Shown here piece by piece: positions 1 through 13,800 of a stretch of DNA of 64,000 bases. How positions within the stretch are numbered: the stretch's first letter is position 1; each line of letters begins with the position of its first letter. This DNA is from Aptenodytes patagonicus. Its lineage: Eukaryota > Chordata > Aves > Sphenisciformes > Spheniscidae. Made by a program: the position numbers and the translations under genes. The notes below the pieces were generated by a model, which saw nothing but the letters and a program-made list of their open reading frames with translations, did not search any database and was not told the DNA's origin. The stretch covers positions 3,665,501 to 3,729,500 of the forward strand of contig NC_134963.1 of assembly GCF_965638725.1 (NCBI RefSeq). Reading direction: 5' to 3'.

Positions 1-12
1 GTTGAAATATTA

Positions 13-2641
<2,629 letters not shown>

Positions 2642-2699
2642 GCTGGGTCTGCAGGGGAAATGGAAGCATGTAAGCTCACAACAGGCGAGCTGATTCAAG

Positions 2700-4130
2700 G
2701 CCCAGCCGGAAGGGGCCGGGCGCCGTTTTCAGTTCCCAAACCGCCTCCCGAGGCGCGTGCTCTGCGCGCCAGTCAGCACCGCCGGCGCAGCGGCCGAGGC
2801 TCGGCCCACGCCGCCGCTCCCCCCCCCTCCTCTCCGGCATCACGGCGCGCGTGGTCCCGGGCCCATTCATGGGGCAGGAAGCGCCTCCACGTCGCCCCAC
2901 ATGCGGCGGGAGCGCGCGCGGTAATGGCGGCGGCACCTCCCCGCCCGCCCCCGAAGCCCCGTAACAGTAGGCTGCCGCCGCACCCCTCTGGCTTTCGGCC
3001 TCGAAAAAGGAGAACCTGAGCCGCGGCCCGCGAAGGACACCTCAGCGAAAGCCGACCCCAGCCTCGCTCCGCAGAAAGCCCGCCCCAGCCAGCCCAGAAT
3101 CGGCATCCCACCCCTCAGCAGACTCTACCTTCTGACCGGGAGAGCCCACGGCGAGTCCTCTGGGGCTCCCGAGCGGGCTCTTCCCCTGGCCGGGCCTCAG
3201 CCTCCCCCCAGCCCCCACCAACGGGCCTAACGCGCTCTCCCCGCCATGAGCCACCATGACTGAGCAGCGCGCGCCACCTCCCCTCCCCCCCGCCCCCCCG
3301 GGGCTCGGGCCGTTGGAGGCCCCGCTCCGCTTCTCCTCCTAGGTTTCGCCCGCTCTTTCATCCGGGACGGAGCGGAGCACAGCTCCTACCCTCCCGCCTC
3401 CCCCGTTCCGAGGGGTGGGGGGAGAAGGGACGCCGCACCAGTCAGGTATCACAGCGGCAACGCTCACTCGGGCCCAACCTCGCCTCGCCGCAACCCAACC
3501 CATCTCCTACCCCCGCTCCCGGGCGGTAGCTAACGGTGACCGCCATCCCCGCCGCTCACGCTTCTTAAGGCGGCCACGCTTCCTCCCGCCCGCTCCTAGA
3601 AGGAAGAGGAGGTCGTCCCGACCCCGTTACCTTTCCCGAGGCTTCTCTCCGCGTCGCTCCCTTCAGTGACTGGGCGCTGGGAAGATGGCGGAAGCGCGGT
3701 TCAAATACCCGGAGAGCGACGCCGCGCGGCCACGGGAGGGGGAGGGGCCGGCCGTCACGTGGTACGGGGCGGGCGGGCGGGAGCCAGGCGCGCGACTTCT
3801 CGGGCGTTGTTCAGCCGGCGGCGGCCGCCATGGGCGCCTGCTCCCCCTGAGGCGGCCTGTCCTCCGCCGGCCGCGGAGCGCCTCAGCCGGGCGGGCGGCT
3901 CGGCCCGGCCCTGCCCCTCCGCGGGCGGCTGCGGCCTGGCGAGGTTTAGCCCGCTTGGTAAAAGGGAGCTGGGGGAGCGGTTCCTTTGTGGCGCGGGCAG
4001 GAGGGCGCGCAGGTTCCAGCCCGCTGAATCGCCTGCCGCCCGGCGCCAGCCCTGCGTACCCCCCGGCGGTTAGAGAGGGGACTGAACCCGTGGCCCTAAG
4101 CAGCACCTTCCGCGGTAAAGCCCGAGGTTT
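2700..4130. promoter_or_regulatory. CpG island of the RAN promoter
   Basis: A GC- and CpG-dense block covers RAN intron 1, predicted exon 1 and the upstream promoter. A perfect CACGTG E-box lies at 3756-3761, about 65 bp upstream of the predicted start. This fits RAN being a growth-regulated, MYC/USF-type target, which is inference. The long open frames on both strands here are a by-product of GC content. Confidence 0.85.
3631..3695 (-). other. RAN: RAN exon 1, non-coding 5' UTR (predicted; 5' end approximate)
   Basis: On the minus strand a strong donor, GGGAAAG|GTAACG, ends at 3631 and can splice to the acceptor CCCCTGCAG before the coding exon at 2648. Just upstream is CGCCATCTTCC (about 3682-3692), a YY1-type element typical of the start sites of highly expressed housekeeping genes, so transcription probably begins near 3690. 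The exact start is inferred. Confidence 0.6.
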
Positions 4131-4209
4131 GCTGGCGAGGGTTGAGGCAGAGCCTCTATGCCAGGCGGAGCTGCTCAGGGAACTCGGCAGCCTCCCTGTT
4201 TAATCCTTA

Positions 4210-7130
4210 AAATCGCATCGGAAGGTGTTGCAGCGTGGCTCGTCAGCTGACGATACTCTCCAGCTGCGGGCAAAGTTTAAAAATTGCATGCAGTTACTGA
4301 GAAAACCTATTAAACTGCCTCCAGCACGCTTTAGTAAAGTGGTCTTTAAGAGCAGCAGGAGGATTTGAACTGAACAGCTCTCAGGTACAAACGGCCGTGT
4401 TCAAAAGGGCTTCCGTTAAACGTACCTCACGACCATTATTTTCAGTTCTTCACACAAACTGGTCTGCGTTCGCTGGAGTGCGTCAATGAAAATAAAAGCT
4501 GTTTTGTAAGCCCTGGATTTAGATTAGTTCTCTAAGATCTCAAGTCCAAACTTCAGTGGAACAGAGTTGTTCAAAAACTGACTTTCAAAGAACATAAGTG
4601 TTTTGCATAGGTCTATAAATACCAAGTTCGTGGGTTCACACTGATTTTTAAGGTCTCTGATTTTTTTTAACTCCAGTACACTTCAACAACTTTTATGTGG
4701 TCTGCATAAAGTTTCTTGGTGCACCCCATAATCTAGAATTAAAAAATGATTTTTTTAAGTATCTCTGGATTGAATTGACAGAAAATATTTCATGGCAGGT
4801 GATACATACGCACGCAGCTTACTTCTTGTTCATTTTCTACAGACATAGGGGCAACGTATACAGAAAGTTTTACACGAGTGGCTGCACTCTGCTGTCATTT
4901 TTGTTTATTTGACAGTGTAATGCCAATCCAAATAATAAGATTTTCTGTGTTGGAAAAATCGCTGGCTTGTTGAACTTGCTTCCCCTTTTTTGGACGAGTT
5001 GGGTTTGTGGGTTTTTTAGCATTTTTGCCGATCGCCTCTAGGTGTCAGGAAGGATATTTTTCAGAATATGTAACTCATCTGAAATTTTTCTCAGCACAAT
5101 GCTATCTTTATAAAACCCTTGTGAATTCCACCACTCTTCTTGACAAATAGGCATGCGTTTATAAATAGAGGCCCATAGAGCCATGTTAGTAGAGTTTGGC
5201 AGTTTTTAAGAATATAAACACTTCCAGGGGGGGAAAAAAAAGCAATCTGTAACAGTGTATAGAACACTCAGTGTACTTTAGAAACTTGTCAACATTGTTA
5301 CAAATTTATTAGTAAACTACTTTTTTTCCTGCAAACAAAATGGTAATACTATCTGATACTTTAATTTGGAATAATTAAAATAGATTTCTAATTAAAAAGT
5401 CCCATAGCATAGCATTTGAGTGCCTGGCAAATTCTTATATGATTGTTACAAAGGTAAATTACTACATGAAATCCAGTTTTTGTCATGTTTTATCATCATG
5501 TGTAAGTAAGTGTTCAGTTCAGAGGATCCACAAAACATTTGCTCCAGATAACCCCATTCAGCAAAGGCAACATAACACTTCCAAGCACTCGTCAGCAGTG
5601 TTAGATCACTATCTAAAAGATTAGAGTCCATAAGATATCACTAGGTAATCAGCAGAATAATCACTTTTCAAAGAGCTTTAAATTTTCTGTATCTTGACTC
5701 AGGTCAACTGTGAACAAACTTAGCAACTCACTGACGCGGATAAATGCACAAAGTGAAAGGCAGCCCTTGCTAAGTAAGTGCCTGAAGATGCAAATGAGGA
5801 ATGGTACAAAAGGCAATACTGGGGATAAACAGAGTCACAGAGCTGAACAGCATATTTGAATATAACTGCTATATTAGTAGGAAGCAAAGTCATTTTGTAA
5901 ACTGTAAAAGAAGGCAACAATATATGCAGGCAAGCAATGAAAAAGAACAGAATTGTACTTCCCAGTTAAAGCAGTGATTGCGGAAATGTCTCTGGGACAC
6001 GAGCTTAGGCAGGAATGGAGGTCTGCACGCTGGTGTTCAAGGCGACACAGGAAATTACACTGGAAGGTTGGAAGAGGAAATTAGTCACTTTCAGCATGGA
6101 TGGGGAAAATGGATCATACAGTAGCAACATTCAATCAAAATACATATTGAAAAGACCAACTTTATTCATTTTTTCACCAAGTAAACCATGTCTGACTCTA
6201 GGTTTCATTAAGAGACTACGCTCTCGGAAGATAAGCATTTACTAGGTCAACGATGAAGGGCAGATGTAGATCTAAATTTTTTCAGAAAACAAAAATTCAG
6301 CAATTTACTGTCATTAAAGCGGCTGAATTGCTAATTCAGGATCTTTAAATTCCTGGTCCAGCACTGGAATCAAATTCTTTAAATACATGAGGAAAATTAT
6401 GCATTGGATTATTACGATCAGTATCCAAAAGTAACATTTTTAGACTTTACAGTTGCTGAACATGTAGTCTAGAAGATGAAGTCTATATATGATAGAACTG
6501 AGATACTAGTAATTACAAGGAATTGACTATAGTCTGAAGTGGTACTTTTTAGCAAGCACCTAAGAGCAGAATACCACTGAGGATTTTCTGCCTTCCATAG
6601 TATGTGCATGCTCCATTTCCTAGAAACGCCCAGGCCTTTAAGACATACCCGTTATTGTACAGATTTAGGACTTTGGCAAAGTTTTGGTGTTTTACTAGAG
6701 CCCTAAACATCACTAACAGGCAACGTGTGTCAACAGGTTTCAGCTGAAGAGTTGAAGTAAGTCGATGGGTCATCTGCTCCATGGAATGGGAGCCTGCAGC
6801 TTTCTCTTAATTTCCAGTCACGATACGGATCACTCTTAGCTGTTCTGTGGGTGAACAGCAGACTGCAAGGCATAGCTTAATATTATGAAAGGGCAAAGGG
6901 ATGTGTCTGGGGCCCATGATGAGCAGAAGTGTCAGCAAAGAGCGGACACAGCCTGTACACTTTTTGGATTAAACATGAATTACATGAGGTCCGATTGCAG
7001 CCTACCCACATGTTCGCACCGGAAAAGAATGAAATAAAATTCAACTAAAAAATAATGCTATCACAGCTTTTTACAACTCTTTCTCTCATGACAGTCTCCC
7101 AGAATTGCGTGTATTGTAATTTCTTGTTGG
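4210..7130. other. RAN-STX2 intergenic DNA
   Basis: AT-rich sequence between the two CpG islands. I see no exon chain, RNA gene or mobile element. A 77-codon open frame on the minus strand (6549-6782) has no recognisable similarity and no splice support. Confidence 0.7.
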
Positions 7131-7453
7131 GATATGTCTAGCAGCACTGCCTCCTCGGGACGGGCATTTCCTCGCAGGTACCGGTGGTACCGCTCAGACA
7201 CCTCAGCCCTCCGACACAAAGCATTCCCCTCTTTCGAAGCGCCCCTCCTAAACATCTCTGCGGCAACGCTCCGCTCAGTCGTACCTTCCCGACAGCTCTC
7301 GCATGCTGCTCCGCAAATATTAGCGCGGCTGCCCGCTCTTTCACGGCGTCTCCTCCGCCACCGCCGCCGGTAAGCGGAGAAGGTCGGGCGCAGCTGAGGA
7401 ATTACCTCAGGACCGCGGCACGGCTGCCCCCGCCCGCGCAGCCGGCCTCGCCG

Positions 7454-7461
7454 TGACGTCA
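7454..7461. promoter_or_regulatory. Palindromic CRE (TGACGTCA)
   Basis: An exact CREB/ATF consensus palindrome 365 bp upstream of the STX2 start codon, inside the CpG island. Binding is inferred from the motif alone. Confidence 0.55.
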
Positions 7462-7683
7462 GCAGCGCGAGGCGGGTTCCCCAAGGGAACGGTTGCCGCG
7501 CCCGCCCGCTCCGCTCGGCGCCGCCGGGGCGCGGGGACGCACGCTCGTCCCCGCCCCTTTCCCTGCATGCGCGGCGCGGCCTAGTGGTTGCCGTGACATT
7601 GGGCGGGGGCGTGGCCGCTGCCCCTCGCACCGCGGAAGGAGAGTGGGGAGGTGGCGCGGCCTGTCCGCAGTGCCCGGCCGAGC

Positions 7684-7730
7684 GGGGAGGGAGGGAGGCG
7701 GGGAGGGAGAGAGGGAGAGGGAGAGGGAGG
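7684..7730 (+). repeat. Purine/G-rich tract in the STX2 5' region
   Basis: 47 bases of G and A with a single C (7699), made of GGGA/GAGGGA units, about 100 bp before the STX2 start codon. Confidence 0.85.
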
Positions 7731-7825
7731 CGGCCCCGGCGACAGCGGGCCGGGCGCGGGCGGCCCTCGGCAGCGAGCGAGGAGCAGCCGGGGAAGCCTC
7801 GGGGAGGCGCTGAGCCGCTGCGGGG

Positions 7826-7855
7826 ATGAAGGACCGGCTGGCCGACCTGGCAGAG
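7826..7855 (+). CDS. STX2: STX2 exon 1 (coding part)
   Basis: Encodes [10 protein letters not shown] and ends in phase 0 at the donor GAG|GTGAGG. The in-frame stop at 7811 fixes the start. Confidence 0.95.
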
Positions 7856-10800
7856 GTGAGGGTGAGGGGCAGGTCGGGAGCGGCGCGGCCGGCGGGGCGA
7901 GCGGGGAAGGGGGGCGGCGGCGGGCTGAGGCGAGGAGCGGGGCGGCGGGGAGGGAACAAAGGCGGCGGAGTGCGGGGGGCCGAGGGCCGCGCGGGCCGTT
8001 ATCGCCGCCTGAGGTAACGGTCAGCGGCGGGAAAGCCGATGTTGCGCGGCGGGATCCGCGGAGCCAGCGCCTCGGCCGCGTCCTTGGGGGCAGGGAGGTC
8101 TCCGGCTGCCGCACGCTGTTTTCCAGCGCCCTTCTCGGGGAGGGGGGCGGCTTCCTCCCGAGAGCCGGGGAGGCGCGTCGGAGCCTGGGGATCTGGCAGC
8201 AGCATTCAAGCTTTTCCGATCTTCACAGATCGCCTTCCCCCGCTTCCTCCTGACTTCTAACGCGTTTCAAACGTCAACGCTTTGAATGACAGATAAACTG
8301 GATAATAATTTTGTTTTCGAACTGCCTGTGGTGTAGTGAGGTAGATTTATCTGCTTGGGAACTGTTTAACCAGTAATGCGTCAATAGAGCTATCTGCAGA
8401 CTTTATTTTCCGCGTGTTTACAAAATGGTAGCTGGTTGTGTTTATACGCTCTTTTCCTTTCCCTTATTTGTGCTTTGAAAACAGTGTCCTGAAAAAGAAG
8501 GGAGAGTTGGACGAAGGTACCGTCATGTGTGTCTTCAGCAGGATATGGCTTGGTTAAAATAAAAAGATATTTGACTCTTTTTTTTTTTTCCCCGCTGAAA
8601 AGAAATGGAGAGCACACAGGAGTTCCTGTGATAGTTCTAGGACTCCACATACATGTAGAAGTTGGCCTGTGTTGAGCTGCATGCAGGTTTGGGGCTCGTT
8701 CATCTTAAAACTAAGTTCGTATCTTCTGGATCACAAAATACATTTTGGAAGGTCCATCTCTAAGTGATGGAATTGCTAGTCTCTTTGTCATCCTCTCCAA
8801 AAGGATGAATTGGTATCTGAAAAGTTTTTGCATGATTAGATTACAGTATCTTTACCAGGAAAGATGTTTTGGAGTCATGCCAAAGAAATGTGTACGTTCT
8901 TGCAGGTATACTTCTTCCCTTTTCCTATTTCTAAACATGTCCAGGTTGTAGGAATATGTGCCAAATTTCAGTGATGGTACACGCTTCCCAGAAAGAGGAA
9001 GCAGTAAATGGTGGTCTGAATTCGCTTTATAGTTTATACTCTTAAATATGTAGACTTCATTCTGACTGAGGGGAAGCAGCAGTGGTCTGTTGTATGGGTT
9101 TTTTAATTAAAAAAACCCAAACCCTAAACCCCCCCTCCCCTTAGATATTGTTAAAAGTTTTTAAAGCAACTGTACATAGAGGGTTTTAAGCCAGCTTTAG
9201 TATTCGACATCTGAAGACATTACTGTACTGCAGCAAGCTACATCTTTAACTGAAACATTACTGCAGCAAGCTACTACTTTAAACACAGTGGTCAGTATTG
9301 CTGAAGTGCTTCATATGTTCATCAACGTAATTTTCACTGCCTGTAGAATTAACAAATACCTTAGAGACTTAAAATTGAAGTTTTCTTCTAACTGGAAGAA
9401 AATATTTAAACATCAAATGAAGGTAGAAGTTATTGAAGATCCAGTCTACATTTTATCACTTAGAAGTGTGTAGTTGACATGAAGTTTTGAAAAGTTGCAT
9501 ACCCGAGGGAGATGGCTTTTGTAAAACTTGACTCCCACAGGGAACTCATGGAAGTAGCAACTTCCATCTCACATCTTTATCTGAAATATCAAAAAAGATC
9601 ATGTTTTTGTGAAGTGATTTTTCCCTTACTAGTATAAATGCTTTGAGCAGTGATCCTTGACCACACATAGATAAGATTGCTTTGAAAAGGAATAAATAAT
9701 CTGAAGAAATAATGTATTAACACTTATTTGCCTGTTTTCCAAACTTTCAGTTTGGTTAGTGTAGTTCCATTGTATTTTATGTGGCTAAATCATTAAGTGA
9801 AGGGTAGAGCATAGACGTTGTGGTTTTTAAACAGGCCTGGGCCTGTGGAATCTTCAGGAATAACTATGGAGAAATTGTTGAAGACATACAGATTATATAG
9901 CCTTCAAATAATGTTGCTTCCTCTTATTTTCTAGCTAGAAAAAGTCCTGTAAAGTACATGCATTTTCAGAAGATAGCAACCATAATTGTATTTGTCCACT
10001 TCTAGGGGATTATTTTAATGTTGTTTCTAAATTATTCTAAGCAGGCCAAAATGAACTTCTTTCATCTGTTTGAATAGTCCTTTAATACAATTAATACAAT
10101 TTTAATACAATTAACTGGACAATTGATCAAATCCCAGCCGGGTTTTAGTTATTTTGAGCGCAAAAGAAGAATAAAAGGTTCTCTCTGATCCAACGCTGTT
10201 TTCAGCAGTGATTGATAGTAGATGTTTAGGGAAGGAAAAAAAAACCAGGGCAAGTACATAGCAATGATTGTGTAAAATATTCTCCCAGCCTTCAATGGTT
10301 TGCTGTTCACAGATACAAGTCCATCCTAAAATGACTTAAAAAGAGCTGTAGGATCTGTGTTCAGACACTCAGTTCAGCACACTCAGGCAGCGTCAGATAT
10401 TAAAAACAGATGTCCTTTTAAAAGTCTGTTAATAAACCTCATTCAAACTTTTTTGTTACTGTCGTTACATCATTTAAGAAAGAGGTAGGATGTAAACCTT
10501 CTCTGCTTAAGTGTGATGCTTCAGATCTGAAGTTTGGGGTGGGTTGTTCATATGGCTCAGAAATTACCATCTTGTTATATGCCGAGATGGATGCAGAGCT
10601 CTCTATTGAAATCCCATTTTTCTTGCTTGATCGGGGAATCATTTTAAATACATGCTTTTTATATTTCTTTACTCTTGAGTGTTACTGAGGATATCTTAGA
10701 CATAACCTTTGAAAAATACGTTTATATTTGATCGTAGCTTTTTTGTTTTTTAAACAAAGACCTGTAACTTGAACAGCAGAACTGCATTGATTTTTTTTTG

Positions 10801-13800
10801 TAAACTATTTCTTGGGCATTCACTTAGTGCCCCCAAAACTGTTTAGGAATGAGAGAAGAACCACAAAGTCACAAAAGTTAAAATTGGTAGAATTGGGTGG
10901 TACGGAAAAAAATGCAAAAGGATCCTTTTCAGAAGGAGGAAAACATTACTGAGTTCTTTTTTTTCCCCTGAGTTAACCTCTTATGTTAGTCTTTGTTCAA
11001 ACATGGAATTTTCTGAAGATGACCTGTATGTTTTCCATGTCATAACAGTGTAAAGTAATTTCTTGTAGACAGTTACCATATGATGTTTTTCTGGTTGCAC
11101 AATAATGCTACTAAATGCATGTTAATGCCAAAGCTGCCTGACAGATCTTGGCCCTCTGTAAGCCCTCCTTGGCTACTCTGATATAAAAGAATTTCTTGAA
11201 ACACTGATGCTATAAGGAGTAATGCTATAACCCACTCTTTGGGTCTGATTCATTGGGATGATGGTGGTTGGTTATTATCCTTGCAGCCTGCCAGAGGAAT
11301 ACAGGGGATCTGGACTGAGGAAAAAAAACCTAACCTTGATTGGAATTTCAGGGGCAAGCGATAGTCATGGTTTTAGGTCAAAAGCTGTTTTGAGTTTCAA
11401 AGTTCAGTAACTAATTTGGTAAGACATCTCAAGCTAGCCTTATTTCTGCAATTGTATGACGTATGGGAAATGTCAGAAGTTTCATAAACCATCAGGATAG
11501 CGCCTGCTTGGAACTGAGAAATGATATTGTCTGAATATCTGGATTCTGTCATATAAACCAACTTTTGAGGGAACTTGATATATAAGTCTATGAATGTTTA
11601 TGGAGTTGTATGGCCCAGACTTTCAGTGCCAAGGTCAAGGTACGAGCTGCAAACAGACTTCATTACATTGCTCTTGGCATTGACATGACACTTCATCAGT
11701 TTTTTTGTGATACTGAAGAGGTGAGGTCTAGGAGAAACAATATGTTTCTGCTAAACTTGATGACAAAAGTGAGTTCTTAGTTGAATTGTGTGCTTGTCAA
11801 AAGAAGGTGCATCACTTAAATACAGCTTATTTGCTAACTCTCTTCAACTTTAGGTAAGGTGGTGATTTAAGAACTTAGAGAATAGAGGTTGACAAGTCAT
11901 CAGGTGTCTTTCAAGTGCTAATGTTCAGGGTAGGCTGTCCATAAATCCTTCAGCAAGTTGTAGACAGCAAACTGATCTGTCGTTGGTGTCAGTGCAACCA
12001 AGTGTGAAAGTGAAATGAAGGAGGAACTGACTGCAGGGTGGGTAATCATGATTACTTCTTTCCAGCCTAGCACCCACAAACAAGACTTCTGAGCAAGGTT
12101 TTTGTATCTTTCATTTGTTTAAGATTCACTCAGGTGTTTAATGTTTTACTAAGATCTTCTGACCAAACTAAAAGCTGACATGCTGAATCTCTTAGCTGAT
12201 ACTATTTTCATTATTTTTAGTCCAATTGACTAAATAGAGGATGTGGTTATAAATAATTAGAAAGATTATTCTTTACTCAGTAGATGTAAGCAGAAAGTGT
12301 TCTTTAACACAGGTAATGAAATTAAATGTCTTTAAAGCGTAGCTCATTCTTAAATATTAACTTATAACTGGCAGCTCTGTAGCACTGCAGTCTCTGGTAT
12401 GGTTAAAAGTTGGGTAACTTTATTTGGGCACAGACTTCCTTGCTTATTTGTATTAAGCAAGACTGTTAATTGATTACAGTCCCTAAGGACAGATTCTTTA
12501 ATAATGAGTTCTAGTTTATGCACTCCCTGAATTTGCAGGAAAGGAACTGTCGCAAAGTATAAGTAATAACTTTCCTTGAAGATTTGGGGCAGTCTTAGTA
12601 GATTTTGATGCGTAGATCATCATTGAGTATAACCTTCTTTATCAGATAATAGCAGTGTTTGACATTGGATTAAACTGCACAATTGTCAGGCAAATAATAC
12701 ACATTTCACCTAATTTAATAAAACCAGAAACAAAGGGCTTATTGCGTAATAGGGTCAGGGTTTAGGAGCAGAAAGTGGGTGTTAGAAGGTCAAAGGTAGA
12801 GGGGCTTGTAAGAAAGCAGGAGTTTTGAACACGAAAATCCCTTGATGTTACCTGTCTTGCAGGGTTTTTTTCCTAACAGATAACCCATTGACTTTATGGC
12901 AGAATAATATTTTGTTCTAATTTTGATTCGATGCAGTTCAAACAGTGTCCTCTACAGAGGGAACTAGAGAACATGGAAGCTGGAAGTCTTTGCCTTTATA
13001 CGATGCATGTTAATTCTCTCTTCCTTTGAGCAAATTTGAATCTCGGTTACTGTCAAGATCCATATATTCTGCTGGGTTGGCTCAAGGGCTAGGGAAGTGT
13101 GACTCAGGGAACGTATTGGGCTGTGTGCCCTGGAGATCTGTGAGAGCCTGTCAACTTGAGCTTCTGCCTCCTTGGCTGCTATTCTAAGGGTTTATCAGTT
13201 ATGTAATGCATGTATAGTTCAGTGTAGCATAATTATGTCTGAACTGTTGTGGAATGGCAGCCTTGAAAACGCCCAAGGGCAAAGCTAGTAAGCAGATGTT
13301 GATAGCTTTTTGTTCTAGCCTTCATTGGACGTTCAGCTTGTGACGTAATAAGTCAGTCATCAGCACCCCTCTTAGTATTTCTTCGAGAGCGTTTGATTTA
13401 CTGTCTCAATAAACCGAGTATTATTTTCAGTTCATGTGGGACTCACTGGGGAAGTATCTTTATGCTGTGAGAGAACACTTACATGCCAAATTGTATTTTC
13501 ATAATTTTTATGACAGGTGATGAAAACTGTGGCATCACTTACAGACTGGTTCTGTCCTGAAGTTGTTTACGGAGAAGTACATGCCTTAGCATTCACAACT
13601 TCATGGTAGTCAGGTGACTTTCTTTGACCTCTCTGCTTATTTGTTTTTAGATTGGAGTCCTCAGAAGAGGAAAACTTACTTCTTTGACTTTGCAGACTAT
13701 TGACAAAACCGTGTATGCCGTAGCAATGTGGAAGTCATTGTCGTTTCAGAACAGTGTCCTGAGTTTTATTTCATAGATTTGTTTTGTTGTCTTTTACAGT

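Larger units (their letters stand above)
7150..8200. promoter_or_regulatory. CpG island of the STX2 promoter
   Basis: This CpG-dense block spans the STX2 upstream region, 5' UTR, exon 1 and the start of intron 1. Within it are a perfect palindromic CRE (7454-7461), an inverted CCAAT box (ATTGG, 7598-7602) directly joined to a GC-box (GGGCGGGGGCGTGG, 7601-7614), and a purine/G-rich tract (7684-7730) in the likely 5' UTR. No TATA box was seen, as expected for a CpG-island promoter. Confidence 0.85.

Noticed and set aside
3685-4203. 172-codon plus-strand frame starting AAGATGGCGG in the RAN CpG island
   Set aside because: The ATGGCGG is the YY1-type start-site element read on the other strand. 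The frame is Arg/Ala/Gly/Pro-rich, overlaps other equally long GC frames, and resembles no protein I know.
6549-6782. 77-codon minus-strand frame upstream of STX2
   Set aside because: It is ordinary-looking protein text but has no recognised family, no promoter of its own and no splice partners. Its length is within chance for the window.
7459-8253. Several 100-200-codon frames on both strands around STX2 exon 1
   Set aside because: They are GC-driven frames in a CpG island that mutually overlap and have Pro/Arg/Gly-rich composition. STX2 exon 1 explains the locus.
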